A DNA stretch of 64,000 nt from an uncultured Bermanella sp. (GTDB lineage: Bacteria > Pseudomonadota > Gammaproteobacteria > Pseudomonadales > Oceanobacteraceae). The notes below the pieces were generated by a model. The model was not told where the DNA came from. It ran no database searches and worked only from the letters and a program-made list of their open reading frames with translations. Position numbers and translations under genes: made by a program. Positions 37,056 to 45,407 of this stretch are shown here, one piece after another. Location: the NCBI GenBank assembly GCA_913058575.1, contig CAJXRF010000007.1:1-64000 (forward strand), written 5' to 3'. The stretch's first letter is position 1; each line of letters opens with the position of its first letter.

Positions 37056-37346
37056 TCATTTATTTATATTAATTAATTCACGGTTTTCTATGAAGATGTA
37101 CTGATGCCATTTATAGGAAGGGATTACCTCTTGCTCCACTATAGATTCCAGCTTCCCCTTAGAAATTCCTCTGGCCTCTGCATAATCATTTAATAGGATC
37201 GGGCTTTGAATATAAGCACTTGCTTCTTGAAGGCCGACTGTCCTTGCCTCATCCAATGTTGCTTTTATTGCACCTCCTTTGCCGGCTGCCCTAAATACCT
37301 GCCACACAATTAACAAAACAACTAAAAAGATTATTATTCTTACCAC
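37056..37346 (-). CDS. Small single-pass membrane protein, unknown function
   Basis: 96 residues from a GTG at 37346, chosen because GAGGGG lies 8 nt upstream; a GTG at 37376 would add ten residues without a good ribosome site. Residues 1-20 are a hydrophobic anchor (VRIIIFLVVLLIVWQVF), followed by an about 75-residue soluble part. I recognise no family. It is the first gene of a two-gene operon with the ClpS-like protein, so the two may work together. It sits within the tRNA-Ser-bounded segment. Confidence 0.5.
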   Translation of the reverse strand: MVRIIIFLVVLLIVWQVFRAAGKGGAIKATLDEARTVGLQEASAYIQSPILLNDYAEARGISKGKLESIVEQEVIPSYKWHQYIFIENRELININK

Positions 37347-37376
37347 TGTAATCGCCCCTCTTTTGTTTGGTCTCAC

Positions 37377-37778
37377 TGTAGGCAGCTAGCGCCTTTTCTT
37401 GTCTAGCACGGCATCTAGCATTCTTCCATACTGGATAGCCTATTGACTGCACTTATTATAAAAGAGCTATCACAGATAATTAGCTTACCACTCTTTAATG
37501 AAGGTTCCTTTTTAAATATTTAAAGCCCGCTAAGCACCTTAAGCTTTCTTAATCGAGGCTTGGTTCACAAAAAATAGCAACTTACAGCCTCTTACAATAT
37601 TACGAACGCCCAATTTATTTCGACTATCATTGACTAAACCACCAGATACCCTTCAATGCGGTATCGTCACGGCAAAAAGCATTATGTACGTGCGGTAGCC
37701 TAACTGGAGGAGTTGGGGAGACGCTGCATAAACGGATAGTTCAGCCACCATTAAAAGCTGATATTGCAAACAACAGGC
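37377..37778. other. Gap between small membrane protein and tRNA-Ser copy 2
   Basis: About 400 bp without a credible gene. Around 37660-37695 a short frame reads like MRYRHGKKHYVRAVA before a stop and might be a decayed fragment of a mobile-element gene, but it is too short to name. The leftward operon promoter should lie in the left part; no strong -35/-10 pair was found. Confidence 0.3.
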
Positions 37779-37779
37779 G

Positions 37780-37815
37780 AAAAAAAACCAGAAATTTTTC
37801 AATTTCTGGTTTTTT
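37780..37815 (-). terminator. Terminator after tRNA-Ser copy 2
   Basis: AAAAAACCAGAAATT pairs with AATTTCTGGTTTTTT around a TTTTC loop, followed by eight T's on the leftward strand. Confidence 0.85.
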
Positions 37816-37823
37816 AGAATAAA

Positions 37824-37914
37824 TGGCGGAGAAGAAGAGATTCGAACTCTTGGAGGGGTATAAGCCCTCGCCGGTTTTCAAGACCGGTGCTTTCGGCCAC
37901 TCAGCCACCTCTCC
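37824..37914 (-). tRNA. tRNA-Ser (anticodon TGA), copy 2
   Basis: Same 91-nt sequence as copy 1, anticodon TGA, encoded CCA, long variable arm. Both copies look functional. Confidence 0.97.
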
Positions 37915-37927
37915 GCACAGGCCACGC

Positions 37928-37955
37928 ATATTACGGTTATTTACCTGAGAGTCAA
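37928..37955 (-). promoter_or_regulatory. Promoter of tRNA-Ser copy 2
   Basis: Leftward strand: -35 TTGACT (37950-37955), 16-bp spacer, -10 TAATAT (37928-37933), then the same GCGTGGCC discriminator as copy 1. The spacer sequence differs from copy 1, so the promoter layout is conserved rather than just recently copied. Confidence 0.75.
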
Positions 37956-38116
37956 CCTTATTTGTAAAATAACGATAGTTTTTAAGGACTTAGCTCAAGT
38001 ATGGCCTACCTAACGATTACCATTTATCACTAAAATAGCGCTATAAGCCACTTGAAATTCCCTGCAACGCCCTTATTATCAGTGCTAGTACATGACTTAA
38101 ATCAATGGAGCGACAA

Positions 38117-38800
38117 ATGGAACACAGAAGCATAGGCACCGCGCAACATGCCGTTAGTGCAGACACTCAAAAGGTATTGCGCAATACCTATATGCTACTT
38201 GGCATGACACTGGCCTTTAGCGCCTTAACCGCGGGCATTTCAATGTCAATGAATCTTGGCGGCGGCGCAGCCTTGATCATGTCTTTGGCAGCACTTGCCA
38301 TTGTCTGGTTGGTGCTTCCACGCACAGCCAATACTGCAATGGGCTTGCCCGTTGTATTTTTGTTCACAGGTTTACTAGGCGCGGCTCTTGGGCCAATGCT
38401 TAATCGCTACCTTGCGCTGCCAAACGGCTCTGAAATGGTAATGCAGGCATTAGGTGGTACAGCCATCATTTTCTTCTCTCTTTCTGCTTATGTGTTAACC
38501 AGCAAAAAAGACTTCTCTTTCATGGGTGGCTTTTTGTTTGCAGGTTTGATGGTCGTTATTGTGGGTGCCGTTGGTGCAATGATCGCTTCTTTCTTCTTTG
38601 GCGTTGATGTTTCAATGTTCTCATTGGCCATCTCTGGCGCCATCGTGTTATTGATGTCTGGCTTTATTTTGTTTGACACAAGCCGAATCATTAATGGTGG
38701 CGAAACCAACTACATTATGGCTACCGTTAGCCTGTACTTGAACATCTACAACTTGTTTACAAGCTTGCTGCACATTATCGGCGCTACCAGCGACGATTAA
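38117..38800 (+). CDS. yccA: Bax inhibitor-1/YccA family membrane protein
   Basis: 227 residues from the ATG at 38117, supported by GGAG 6 nt upstream (an ATG at 38105 overlaps that site). Seven hydrophobic segments after a polar N-terminus of about 30 residues; FDTSRIINGGETNYIMATVSL-type C-terminus is the family hallmark. YccA is a substrate and modulator of FtsH in E. coli. Position upstream of the tus genes is common in gammaproteobacteria. Followed by a strong terminator. Confidence 0.9.
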   Translation: MEHRSIGTAQHAVSADTQKVLRNTYMLLGMTLAFSALTAGISMSMNLGGGAALIMSLAALAIVWLVLPRTANTAMGLPVVFLFTGLLGAALGPMLNRYLALPNGSEMVMQALGGTAIIFFSLSAYVLTSKKDFSFMGGFLFAGLMVVIVGAVGAMIASFFFGVDVSMFSLAISGAIVLLMSGFILFDTSRIINGGETNYIMATVSLYLNIYNLFTSLLHIIGATSDD

Positions 38801-38810
38801 TGCTTTAAAT

Positions 38811-38837
38811 AAAAAAGAAGGCGATGCCTTCTTTTTT
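38811..38837 (+). terminator. Terminator after yccA
   Basis: AAAAAAGAAGGC (38811-38822), loop GAT, GCCTTCTTTTTT (38826-38837), just after the yccA stop. Confidence 0.88.
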
Positions 38838-38887
38838 ATTTTCTCCACTCTTTAATTGTTTTTATTCCCTCCAGATCGAACCCCATC

Positions 38888-39277
38888 ATGAAATTTTCCC
38901 TTTTAGTGCTGGCAAGCCCCTACTCCCAACAAGGTGGTTTAAGTGCACTTAAATTTGCCCAAACCTGCCTTAAAGATGGCCATGAAATTTACCGTGTATT
39001 CTTCTATCATGAAGGCATTCAAAACGGTTCGTTTCTGCAAAGCCCTCAGCAGGATGAGGTTAACCTGCACACTCAATGGACAATCCTGGCTGAGCAGTAT
39101 TCATTAGATTTAGTTATTTGCATCGCAGCGGCTTTAAAAAGAGGCCTTCTTAATGAAAGTGAAGCTAAGCGCTACAACAAGCCTCAGCATAACTTAACTG
39201 CTCCATTTGAAATTTCGGGTCTAGGTCAGTTATTGGATGCTCAAATCAACAGCGATCAACTCATTACATTTGGGTAG
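38888..39277 (+). CDS. tusD: Sulfurtransferase complex subunit TusD
   Basis: 129 residues, DsrE fold. Carries the conserved sulfur-accepting Cys in LDLVICIAAALKRG (about residue 78-79) and the family start LLVLASPYSQQG. TusD takes sulfur from TusA within the TusBCD hexamer and passes it to TusE and MnmA for tRNA 2-thiolation. First gene of tusDCB-tusE-trpD2. Confidence 0.93.
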   Translation: MKFSLLVLASPYSQQGGLSALKFAQTCLKDGHEIYRVFFYHEGIQNGSFLQSPQQDEVNLHTQWTILAEQYSLDLVICIAAALKRGLLNESEAKRYNKPQHNLTAPFEISGLGQLLDAQINSDQLITFG

Positions 39278-39282
39278 CCCTC

Positions 39283-39642
39283 ATGTCCCATAAAATATTA
39301 ATTATTCAGCGCGCAGCCCCTTATGGCTCTAGCCTTGCTCGCGAAGGTTTAGATTACGTCTTAACCAGCGCCGCTTACGACCAAGATATAAGTTTGTTGT
39401 TTTTAGGCGACGGCGTATTCCAGCTTTTAAAAAATCAGCATTCAAGCGGCATTAATTTAAAACCGCAAGGCTCTGCTCTTGAAATTTTACCTCTGTATGA
39501 CATCGACAAAATTTATGCAGTAAAAGAAGATTTACAGGAAAGAAACATTTTAGAAAAAGACCTCACCCTTAATATTAAAGCTCTATCACGCAATGACATT
39601 AGCGCGTTCATAAGTCAGCAAGACAAAGTGGTGGGATTCTAA
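39283..39642 (+). CDS. tusC: Sulfurtransferase complex subunit TusC
   Basis: 119 residues, DsrF-like member of the TusBCD complex (IIQRAAPYGSSLAREGLDYVL, LFLGDGVFQLL). Structural partner of TusD in sulfur relay. Five bp after tusD; its stop overlaps the tusB start by one base. Confidence 0.92.
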   Translation: MSHKILIIQRAAPYGSSLAREGLDYVLTSAAYDQDISLLFLGDGVFQLLKNQHSSGINLKPQGSALEILPLYDIDKIYAVKEDLQERNILEKDLTLNIKALSRNDISAFISQQDKVVGF

Positions 39643-39917
39643 TGGTATTGCATCTAATTCAGCGCAGCCCTTTCTCGAGCACCACTGTTAGGGACTGTTT
39701 AAACATCATTGGCACTCAAGACAGCCTGCTATTTATGCAGGATGGCGTTTACATCCAAAGCCACCCTACCCTAAATAGCATTACGAACCCTGTTTACCTC
39801 TTGCAAGATGACTTAAGTGCAAGAGGCCTTGAAGTAAACGGCAAGGAAAAAAGCATTAGCTATCAAGAATTTGTGCAATTATGCACCGAACATGAAAAAG
39901 TTATCAGCTGGTATTAA
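39642..39917 (+). CDS. tusB: Sulfurtransferase complex subunit TusB
   Basis: 91 residues, DsrH-like (VLHLIQRSPFSSTTVRDCL, LLFMQDGVY). Third subunit of TusBCD. Start ATG at 39642 shares its A with the tusC stop, so translation is coupled. Confidence 0.9.
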   Translation: MVLHLIQRSPFSSTTVRDCLNIIGTQDSLLFMQDGVYIQSHPTLNSITNPVYLLQDDLSARGLEVNGKEKSISYQEFVQLCTEHEKVISWY

Positions 39918-39918
39918 T

Positions 39919-40245
39919 ATGAGCGATTCACAATCACCACTGGCATTTGATCAAGAAGGTTTTTTATTGGACCTTGCGCTTTGGAATGAAACCATTGCCC
40001 GAGAAATAGCTAAACGAGATGCCATCGCCTTAACTCAGGCACACTTTGATGTGATTTATTTGCTGCGTGATTTTTATAGTAAGCACCAAGTAGCACCTGC
40101 CAATCGCCCACTGGTGAAACTTGTTAAAGAAAACTTAGGGCTGGACAAGGGCAATAGCATTTACTTAATGACGCTGTTTCCAGAAAGCCCAGCCAAATTT
40201 GCAGCTAAAATTGCTGGGCTACCTAAGCCTCCAAATTGCCTTTAA
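39919..40245 (+). CDS. tusE: Sulfur relay protein TusE (DsrC family)
   Basis: 108 residues from the ATG at 39919, one base after the tusB stop. DsrC fold with the C-terminal GLPKPPNCL tail whose penultimate Cys carries persulfide sulfur from TusD to MnmA. The longer frame starting upstream inside tusB lacks similarity and was not used. Confidence 0.92.
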   Translation: MSDSQSPLAFDQEGFLLDLALWNETIAREIAKRDAIALTQAHFDVIYLLRDFYSKHQVAPANRPLVKLVKENLGLDKGNSIYLMTLFPESPAKFAAKIAGLPKPPNCL

Positions 40246-40274
40246 TTTGTTATTTTTTCATATAAGACATAACC

Positions 40275-41270
40275 ATGAACTCAGAACACCCTTTTGCTCA
40301 ATATGTGCGAATTTTAGGCAAAGGCCGTAAAGGCTCTCGCTCGCTTACTTATGACGAAGCACTTGCTGCCATGACCATGATACTTAATGGTGAATGCGAA
40401 GATGTACAGCTTGGTGCATTCATGATGCTATTGCGTGTAAAAGAAGAAAGCGCAGAAGAATTAGCTGGCTTCACACAAGCCACCAAAAATCATATTAAGC
40501 CCCAAGTGCCTGAGTCTCTTTGTGTGGATTTAGATTGGTCCAGCTATGCAGGCAAGCGCCGCCATTTACCATGGTATCTTTTAGCCAGCTTTGTATTGGC
40601 CGACAACGGCTTAAGAGTATTCATGCATGGTGCAGACGGTCATACAGCAGGCCGAATTTACACCCGCCAAGCCCTAAAAGAATTAAATGTTAAAACGGCC
40701 AATAATTGGCAAGAAGTGGAAGAGCAACTGACAGCCAATAACTTTAGCTTTATGGGCATGGAAAACCTATGTGCTCCTTTGCAGGACATCATCGATTTAC
40801 GAGGCACCTTTGGTTTAAGATCCCCCGTACACAGCTTTGCTCGTCTATTGAACCCACTGAATAGTCACAATGTTAGTCAGGGTGTATTTCATCCAGGATA
40901 CGGCCCATCACATCAGCTAGGTGCCAAGCTGCTTGGCTATTCTCGCTTATCAATATTAAAAGGCGAAGGTGGTGAATGTGAATGCAATCCAGACGCCCCA
41001 TTTAAAATGCACCACTGCTTTAACGATGAGCTAATAGAAGAAGAATGGCCGGCCATCTTCCCTAAACGCCACGTCAAACCCAAGACACTTGAATTAAGCG
41101 AGCTCAAACAAGTTTGGAGCGGTGAAATAGAAAATGAATATGGGGTAGGTGCGATTATTGGTACATTGGCCTACATTGCCAGACTAATGGGACGCGCGAC
41201 CAATCAGCAAGATTGCATGGCTTTGGCCACGCAGTGGTGGGATAAACGCAACACAAGTAGATTCAATTAG
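40275..41270 (+). CDS. ybiB: TrpD2/YbiB-type glycosyltransferase-family DNA-binding protein
   Basis: 331 residues, related to anthranilate phosphoribosyltransferase (GARVFMHGADGH-like FMHGADGHTAGR, LRGTFGLRSPVHSFARLLNP). The TrpD2 group lacks TrpD activity and binds nucleic acid; E. coli YbiB belongs to the LexA regulon. It commonly follows tusE in Pseudomonas-type genomes, as here 29 bp downstream. Enzyme activity unknown. Confidence 0.87.
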   Translation: MNSEHPFAQYVRILGKGRKGSRSLTYDEALAAMTMILNGECEDVQLGAFMMLLRVKEESAEELAGFTQATKNHIKPQVPESLCVDLDWSSYAGKRRHLPWYLLASFVLADNGLRVFMHGADGHTAGRIYTRQALKELNVKTANNWQEVEEQLTANNFSFMGMENLCAPLQDIIDLRGTFGLRSPVHSFARLLNPLNSHNVSQGVFHPGYGPSHQLGAKLLGYSRLSILKGEGGECECNPDAPFKMHHCFNDELIEEEWPAIFPKRHVKPKTLELSELKQVWSGEIENEYGVGAIIGTLAYIARLMGRATNQQDCMALATQWWDKRNTSRFN

Positions 41271-41349
41271 GTTTCTCATTTGCCCTGGTCACTTAAGCGA
41301 CTGTGTTAATTAACTTAAGTGATAAAAGGCAGGCTAACTTGATTAAGGC

Positions 41350-41502
41350 CTAATCGCTGGCCTTTTCAAGTAAAGCCAATAGTCTACGAGCTAACGCTTC
41401 AAACGCTTCAGCCTCACTATTTCCTGCTTCGGCGCTAAAAGAGAACAATAAACGCTCAATCTCTTCGCGGCTCATATATTGAATGGTGACTGGATTTATC
41501 AT
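41350..41502 (-). CDS. Small 50-residue protein, unknown function
   Basis: Leftward frame from ATG at 41502 to TAG at 41350, 50 residues, starting MINPVTIQYMSREEIERLL. It has a strong ribosome site (AAGGAAGAG about 5-13 nt before the ATG) and an amphipathic, Ala/Glu/Leu-rich helical composition. No family recognised. It lies between trpD2 and tusA in a gap otherwise without genes. The ribosome site is the main argument that it is real. Confidence 0.55.
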   Translation of the reverse strand: MINPVTIQYMSREEIERLLFSFSAEAGNSEAEAFEALARRLLALLEKASD

Positions 41503-41613
41503 TGTCTCTTCCTTTCAGCTAGGCAATCAGGTCGATGATCTCGCCATTAGCTATTGGCTGTATATATAAACAGTACCATATAAAAACACACCCTAAATTG
41601 CAAATAGCATTAC

Positions 41614-41850
41614 TCAAAGTGGCTTTTTGATTAAATACTCAAACACACCGCTTTCTGTTTCAACTTGACTGACTAAATCGTAACCCAAAAAGCTGCAGAA
41701 TTTCTTAATATCTCGTGTGGTTGATGGGTCGGTGGCTTCTACTTTTAACACTTGCCCTGGCAACATTTCTTTCACTTTAACATGCAACATCATCACAGGC
41801 TCAGGGCACATCAACCCTTTTGCATCCAGTTCTAAATCGTGTTCTGACAT
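41614..41850 (-). CDS. tusA: Sulfur carrier protein TusA
   Basis: 78 residues, SirA/TusA fold. The sulfur-binding Cys is in [11 protein letters not shown] near residue 15. TusA accepts persulfide sulfur from IscS and gives it to TusD. It is separated from tusDCB-tusE by about 1.4 kb and lies on the opposite strand. Confidence 0.94.
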   Translation of the reverse strand: MSEHDLELDAKGLMCPEPVMMLHVKVKEMLPGQVLKVEATDPSTTRDIKKFCSFLGYDLVSQVETESGVFEYLIKKPL

Positions 41851-41933
41851 AATCTCTCTTATTGAAACTCAATTTAAGCTGAATTTTCAGCCTTTAATAT
41901 CTAATACACAAGCTCGCCTACACGGATTTTAGG

Positions 41934-42467
41934 TCAATGCGCAGCCTTATAGCATTTAGGGCACACTTGCTTTTCAAGGCTGGCCAGCCATCCTTGCTGA
42001 TTTAATGCTTTTACAGCGTCAGACTCAATGGAATCACTGTATTCAATAAACTCTACCTGACTAACTTCTTTGCATTCATCGCAACTCATATCTAAGCACC
42101 TGAGATTGAACTCTTTTACATCAGGGCCTTGGCAGCTGGCCTTCCAAGCGTTTACGGGAGAAATAAGCTCACTCACCCCCAATACTCGCAACTTAAGGCT
42201 CACCATACGCCCACCCTTCACGGGTAGATACAAAATAGACCCTAACGTCGGCCTGACGCCTTGTGCCTGCACTTCATAATGGCCCATTTCACCGGCCACT
42301 ACCGCCAAAGTATCCGCTAATTCAGTAATCCCAGAGGCAAATTCAACCCGAATTTTACCGCCGGGGGTATTTTGATACGATATAAACTCAAACATGATTA
42401 AAAATTTGTTTAAAAGGGCTGTGCAGCATACAATTTGCGGCTGCTTTGTAAAGAGTTGGTATGACAT
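41934..42467 (-). CDS. Hypothetical protein with C-terminal zinc-ribbon-type cysteines
   Basis: 177 residues from the ATG at 42467, chosen for its strong GGGAGG ribosome site 7 nt upstream. No family recognised. The C-terminal third has CDEC and CPKC pairs about 50 residues apart, likely one zinc site; the middle is beta-rich (GSILYLPVKGGRMVSLKLRVLG). A further CC pair lies near residue 13. An internal ATG at 42395 would remove the first 24 residues. Adjacent to tusA on the same strand (83 bp), so cotranscription is possible. Confidence 0.6.
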   Translation of the reverse strand: MSYQLFTKQPQIVCCTALLNKFLIMFEFISYQNTPGGKIRVEFASGITELADTLAVVAGEMGHYEVQAQGVRPTLGSILYLPVKGGRMVSLKLRVLGVSELISPVNAWKASCQGPDVKEFNLRCLDMSCDECKEVSQVEFIEYSDSIESDAVKALNQQGWLASLEKQVCPKCYKAAH

Positions 42468-42529
42468 AGGGATGCCTCCCTTAAACGCCAACCAGCACTA
42501 ATATTGATACGCTTTATGGAAATTTCTTA

Positions 42530-44281
42530 ATGCGCGCTAGCCAATTTTTAATCGCCACATTAAAAGAATCCCCTTCTGATGCTGTAGTTACCAGTCATCA
42601 GCTTATGCTCCGAGCCGGCATGATTCGCAAGCTGGCATCCGGGCTTTATACCTGGCTGCCGTTTGGGTTACGCACTCTTCGTAAAGTTGAAAAGATAGTC
42701 CGTGAAGAAATGGACGCAGCTGGCGCATTGGAGTTGCTCATGCCTGCAGTGCAACCTGGAGAGCTTTGGGAAGAAAGCGGCCGCTGGTTTGAGTATGGCG
42801 GTGAACTGATGCGCATTAAAGATCGTCACAATCGTGATTTCTGTATTGGCCCAACTCACGAAGAAGTGATTACTGATTTAGCTCGTAATGAATTAAATAG
42901 TTATCGTCAGCTACCGGTTAATTTTTATCAGGTTCAAACCAAATTTCGCGATGAAACCAGACCTCGCTTTGGCGTGATGCGAGCTCGTGAATTTTTAATG
43001 AAAGACGCCTACTCTTTTCATGCCAATGAAGAATCCCTAAACGATACCTATGAGCGCATGCATCAGGCGTACACGAATATTTTCACTCGTCTAGGATTAG
43101 ATTTCCGCCCAGTAAACGCCGATACTGGCTCAATTGGTGGCGCTGTCTCCCATGAATTCCATGTCCTAGCATCATCCGGTGAAGATGACATTGCCTTTAG
43201 TAACCAATCAAGTTACGCCGCTAACGTAGAGCTAGCTGAAGCTGTAGCCCCTAGCACCGAACGCCCAACTGCCAGTCAAGAATTAAGTGAAGTTTCAACA
43301 CCTGATCAACACAGCATTGAAGACGTAAGCCAGTTTTTAAATCTAAGTGCTCAGCAAGTGCTTAAAACTTTAATTGTTGAAGGTGAGTTAAGCGAAAAAG
43401 AACAAGAGCAAGGTAAAAAGCCTGCCCTTGTTGCCCTTGTATTGCGCGGCGATCACGAGCTTAACGAACTGAAAGCCGAGAAATTAGCCGGCATAGCTAA
43501 CCCTTTAACCTTCGCTCAGGAAGAAGACATTGTTGCAGCTTTAGGCTGTAAACCAGGTTCCATTGGCCCCTGCCAAATGAGCATAGAGATTATTGTAGAT
43601 CGTAGTGCAGCGGTCGTAGCTGACTTTGCATGTGGCGCCAATAAAGATGGTGTACACCTAACTGGCGCCAATTGGGGCCGTGATGCCAATATTGGCCGCA
43701 TTGAAGACGTTCGAAATGTCGTCGAAGGGGATGCCAGTCCAGATGGTGAAGGTACACTGGAGATTAAACGTGGCATTGAAGTGGGTCATATCTTCCAGCT
43801 AGGCGACAAATATTCAAAAGCATTGAATGCCACGGTACTAGATGAAAATGGCAAACAAAAAACCATGTTAATGGGGTGCTACGGCATTGGCGTTTCACGT
43901 GTGGTAGCGGCGGCCATTGAACAAAACTTTGATGATCGTGGGATTTTATGGCCACAGGCCCTAGCCCCTTTTCAAGTAACCATAGTACTGATTGACGCCC
44001 ATAAGTCTGAAGAAGTGGTTGAGCGTGGCGAAGCGCTTTATCAATCCTTACTGGCATTAGGCTACGATGTATTACTGGATGATCGTGACAAAAAAACCAG
44101 CCCAGGAGTTAAATTTGCCGACAGCGAATTAATGGGTACACCTCACCGCGTTGTGATTAGCTCCCGCGGCCTGAAATCCGGCCTAGTAGAATACAAAGCC
44201 CGTCAAGACCAAAAGAATGACGCCATTGAAGTACCCTGTGACGACATATTTGAATTAGTTAAAAGCAAGTTGGCCCATTAA
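42530..44281 (+). CDS. proS: Prolyl-tRNA synthetase
   Basis: 583 residues, bacterial type with an editing (INS) domain inserted between class II motifs 2 and 3 (about 220-400). N-terminal motifs: [26 protein letters not shown] start, motif 2 [21 protein letters not shown]; motif 3 [18 protein letters not shown]-terminal anticodon-binding domain. Charges tRNA-Pro and clears Ala-tRNA-Pro. The next gene begins 1 bp after its stop. Confidence 0.97.
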   Translation: MRASQFLIATLKESPSDAVVTSHQLMLRAGMIRKLASGLYTWLPFGLRTLRKVEKIVREEMDAAGALELLMPAVQPGELWEESGRWFEYGGELMRIKDRHNRDFCIGPTHEEVITDLARNELNSYRQLPVNFYQVQTKFRDETRPRFGVMRAREFLMKDAYSFHANEESLNDTYERMHQAYTNIFTRLGLDFRPVNADTGSIGGAVSHEFHVLASSGEDDIAFSNQSSYAANVELAEAVAPSTERPTASQELSEVSTPDQHSIEDVSQFLNLSAQQVLKTLIVEGELSEKEQEQGKKPALVALVLRGDHELNELKAEKLAGIANPLTFAQEEDIVAALGCKPGSIGPCQMSIEIIVDRSAAVVADFACGANKDGVHLTGANWGRDANIGRIEDVRNVVEGDASPDGEGTLEIKRGIEVGHIFQLGDKYSKALNATVLDENGKQKTMLMGCYGIGVSRVVAAAIEQNFDDRGILWPQALAPFQVTIVLIDAHKSEEVVERGEALYQSLLALGYDVLLDDRDKKTSPGVKFADSELMGTPHRVVISSRGLKSGLVEYKARQDQKNDAIEVPCDDIFELVKSKLAH

Positions 44282-44282
44282 G

Positions 44283-44843
44283 ATGCTGCGCTTCTTTTTT
44301 ATTATTTCAATACTCCTCTATAACAGCCAGCTATTGGCCAGCGTAGATCCAGAGTTAAGGAAGCATTTAAAAGAAGCCATCAATAGCTCAGAAAGCTTTG
44401 GTGATCGCTTTGAAGCAGAGGTTTGGTTGGTGGACATGTCTGCCCGCCTATCTCGCTATATTAAAAACAAGTCGTTTCGCATTCAATTTCTGCAGGCCTT
44501 ACACCTAGAAGCCAGTAAAAATAAACTTCCCCCTGAAATGGTCTTGGCCCTCATTCAAACTGAAAGTGCCTTTCAGCCCTACGCCATTTCCCGTGTGGGC
44601 GCTCAAGGCTATATGCAAATCATGCCATTTTGGCGAAAAGAAATAGGCCGTGAAGATGACAACCTGATGGATTTTCGTACTAACTTAAAATATGGCTGCG
44701 CCATTCTTGCGCATTACCTAAAGCGAGAAAAAGGCAACTGGACTCGAGCCCTTGCCAGATACAACGGCAGCCTAGGTAAAACCTGGTATCCTGAAAGAGT
44801 CATGAAAGCTTGGAAAAAGCGCTGGTTTGTGCAAAGTATTTAG
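44283..44843 (+). CDS. Lytic transglycosylase, SLT domain
   Basis: 186 residues. N-terminal signal peptide (LRFFFIISILLYNSQLLAS) and a goose-lysozyme-like SLT domain: catalytic Glu in LALIQTESAFQPYA, then GAQGYMQIMPFW and ARYNGS. It cleaves peptidoglycan glycan strands in the periplasm. It lies 1 bp after proS and is likely cotranscribed, which is a common arrangement in Pseudomonas-type genomes. Confidence 0.9.
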   Translation: MLRFFFIISILLYNSQLLASVDPELRKHLKEAINSSESFGDRFEAEVWLVDMSARLSRYIKNKSFRIQFLQALHLEASKNKLPPEMVLALIQTESAFQPYAISRVGAQGYMQIMPFWRKEIGREDDNLMDFRTNLKYGCAILAHYLKREKGNWTRALARYNGSLGKTWYPERVMKAWKKRWFVQSI

Positions 44844-44989
44844 CCTCTATTGTTAAGCTATTAATACCTCTCCGGTTAATCGTATACCCTTAATTATCCC
44901 TAACACCCACACTCCCTGACGGCAATTACTGGAAAGCTAGGGTAATTCAACTATTCCTAATCTATGACTCACTTAAATTAGGATAACCC

Positions 44990-45355
44990 ATGACTTCATT
45001 GTTTGAAAATATTGGTGGCAATAAAGCAGTAGAAGCGGCTGTAGACATCTTTTACAAAAAGGTCATTAGCGACCCCGCACTCTCCCCTTTCTTTGATGGC
45101 ATCAATCTAGAGCGACAAAAAAAAATGCAGGCATCATTTTTAACGGTGGCATTTGGTGGGCCTAACAACTATTCAGGCAAAGGTATGAGAGCTGCGCATG
45201 CAAGGCCAGCAGCCTTAGGATTATCAGAAGTTCATTTTGGTAAAGTCGCCGAGCACCTTCAAAAAACGCTGGTAGAGTTAAGTGTGCCATTTGAGCTAAT
45301 ACAGGAAGTCATGACAATCGCCGCGTCTACTAAAAATGACGTTCTAAACCTATGA
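44990..45355 (+). CDS. Truncated hemoglobin, group I
   Basis: 121 residues of 2-over-2 globin fold. Proximal heme His in EVHFGKVAEHL (F helix), FYKKVISDPALSPFF and the GGPNNYSGKGMRAAH stretch match group I (TrHbN). Such proteins bind O2 or NO; detoxification of NO is a frequent role. Good ribosome site (AGGA, 7 nt). Stands alone, with no FNR or NsrR site seen in the 146 bp upstream. Confidence 0.93.
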   Translation: MTSLFENIGGNKAVEAAVDIFYKKVISDPALSPFFDGINLERQKKMQASFLTVAFGGPNNYSGKGMRAAHARPAALGLSEVHFGKVAEHLQKTLVELSVPFELIQEVMTIAASTKNDVLNL

Positions 45356-45379
45356 GAGCCCTTTAAATAATTTTAATGG

Positions 45380-45404
45380 GTACTCAAAGCAATGCCTTGA
45401 GTAC
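45380..45404. terminator. Hairpin between truncated hemoglobin and yihY
   Basis: Perfect GTACTCAA (45380-45387) / TTGAGTAC (45397-45404) stem with a 9-nt loop, between convergent genes. An outer AGCCC/GGGCT pair may extend it. Confidence 0.6.
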
Positions 45405-45407
45405 GGG

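Larger units (their letters stand above)
37779..37933. repeat. tRNA-Ser repeat unit, copy 2 (direct repeat)
   Basis: Second copy of the unit at 36211-36364: hairpin, identical tRNA-Ser(TGA) and -10 region, in the same orientation about 1.57 kb away. Homologous recombination between the copies would delete the ClpS-like operon. Confidence 0.85.

Noticed and set aside
37660..37700. Possible mobile-element or group II intron remnant (MRYRHGKKHYVRAVA-like frame)
   Set aside because: Only about 15 codons; no domain V fold, terminal inverted repeat or target duplication found.
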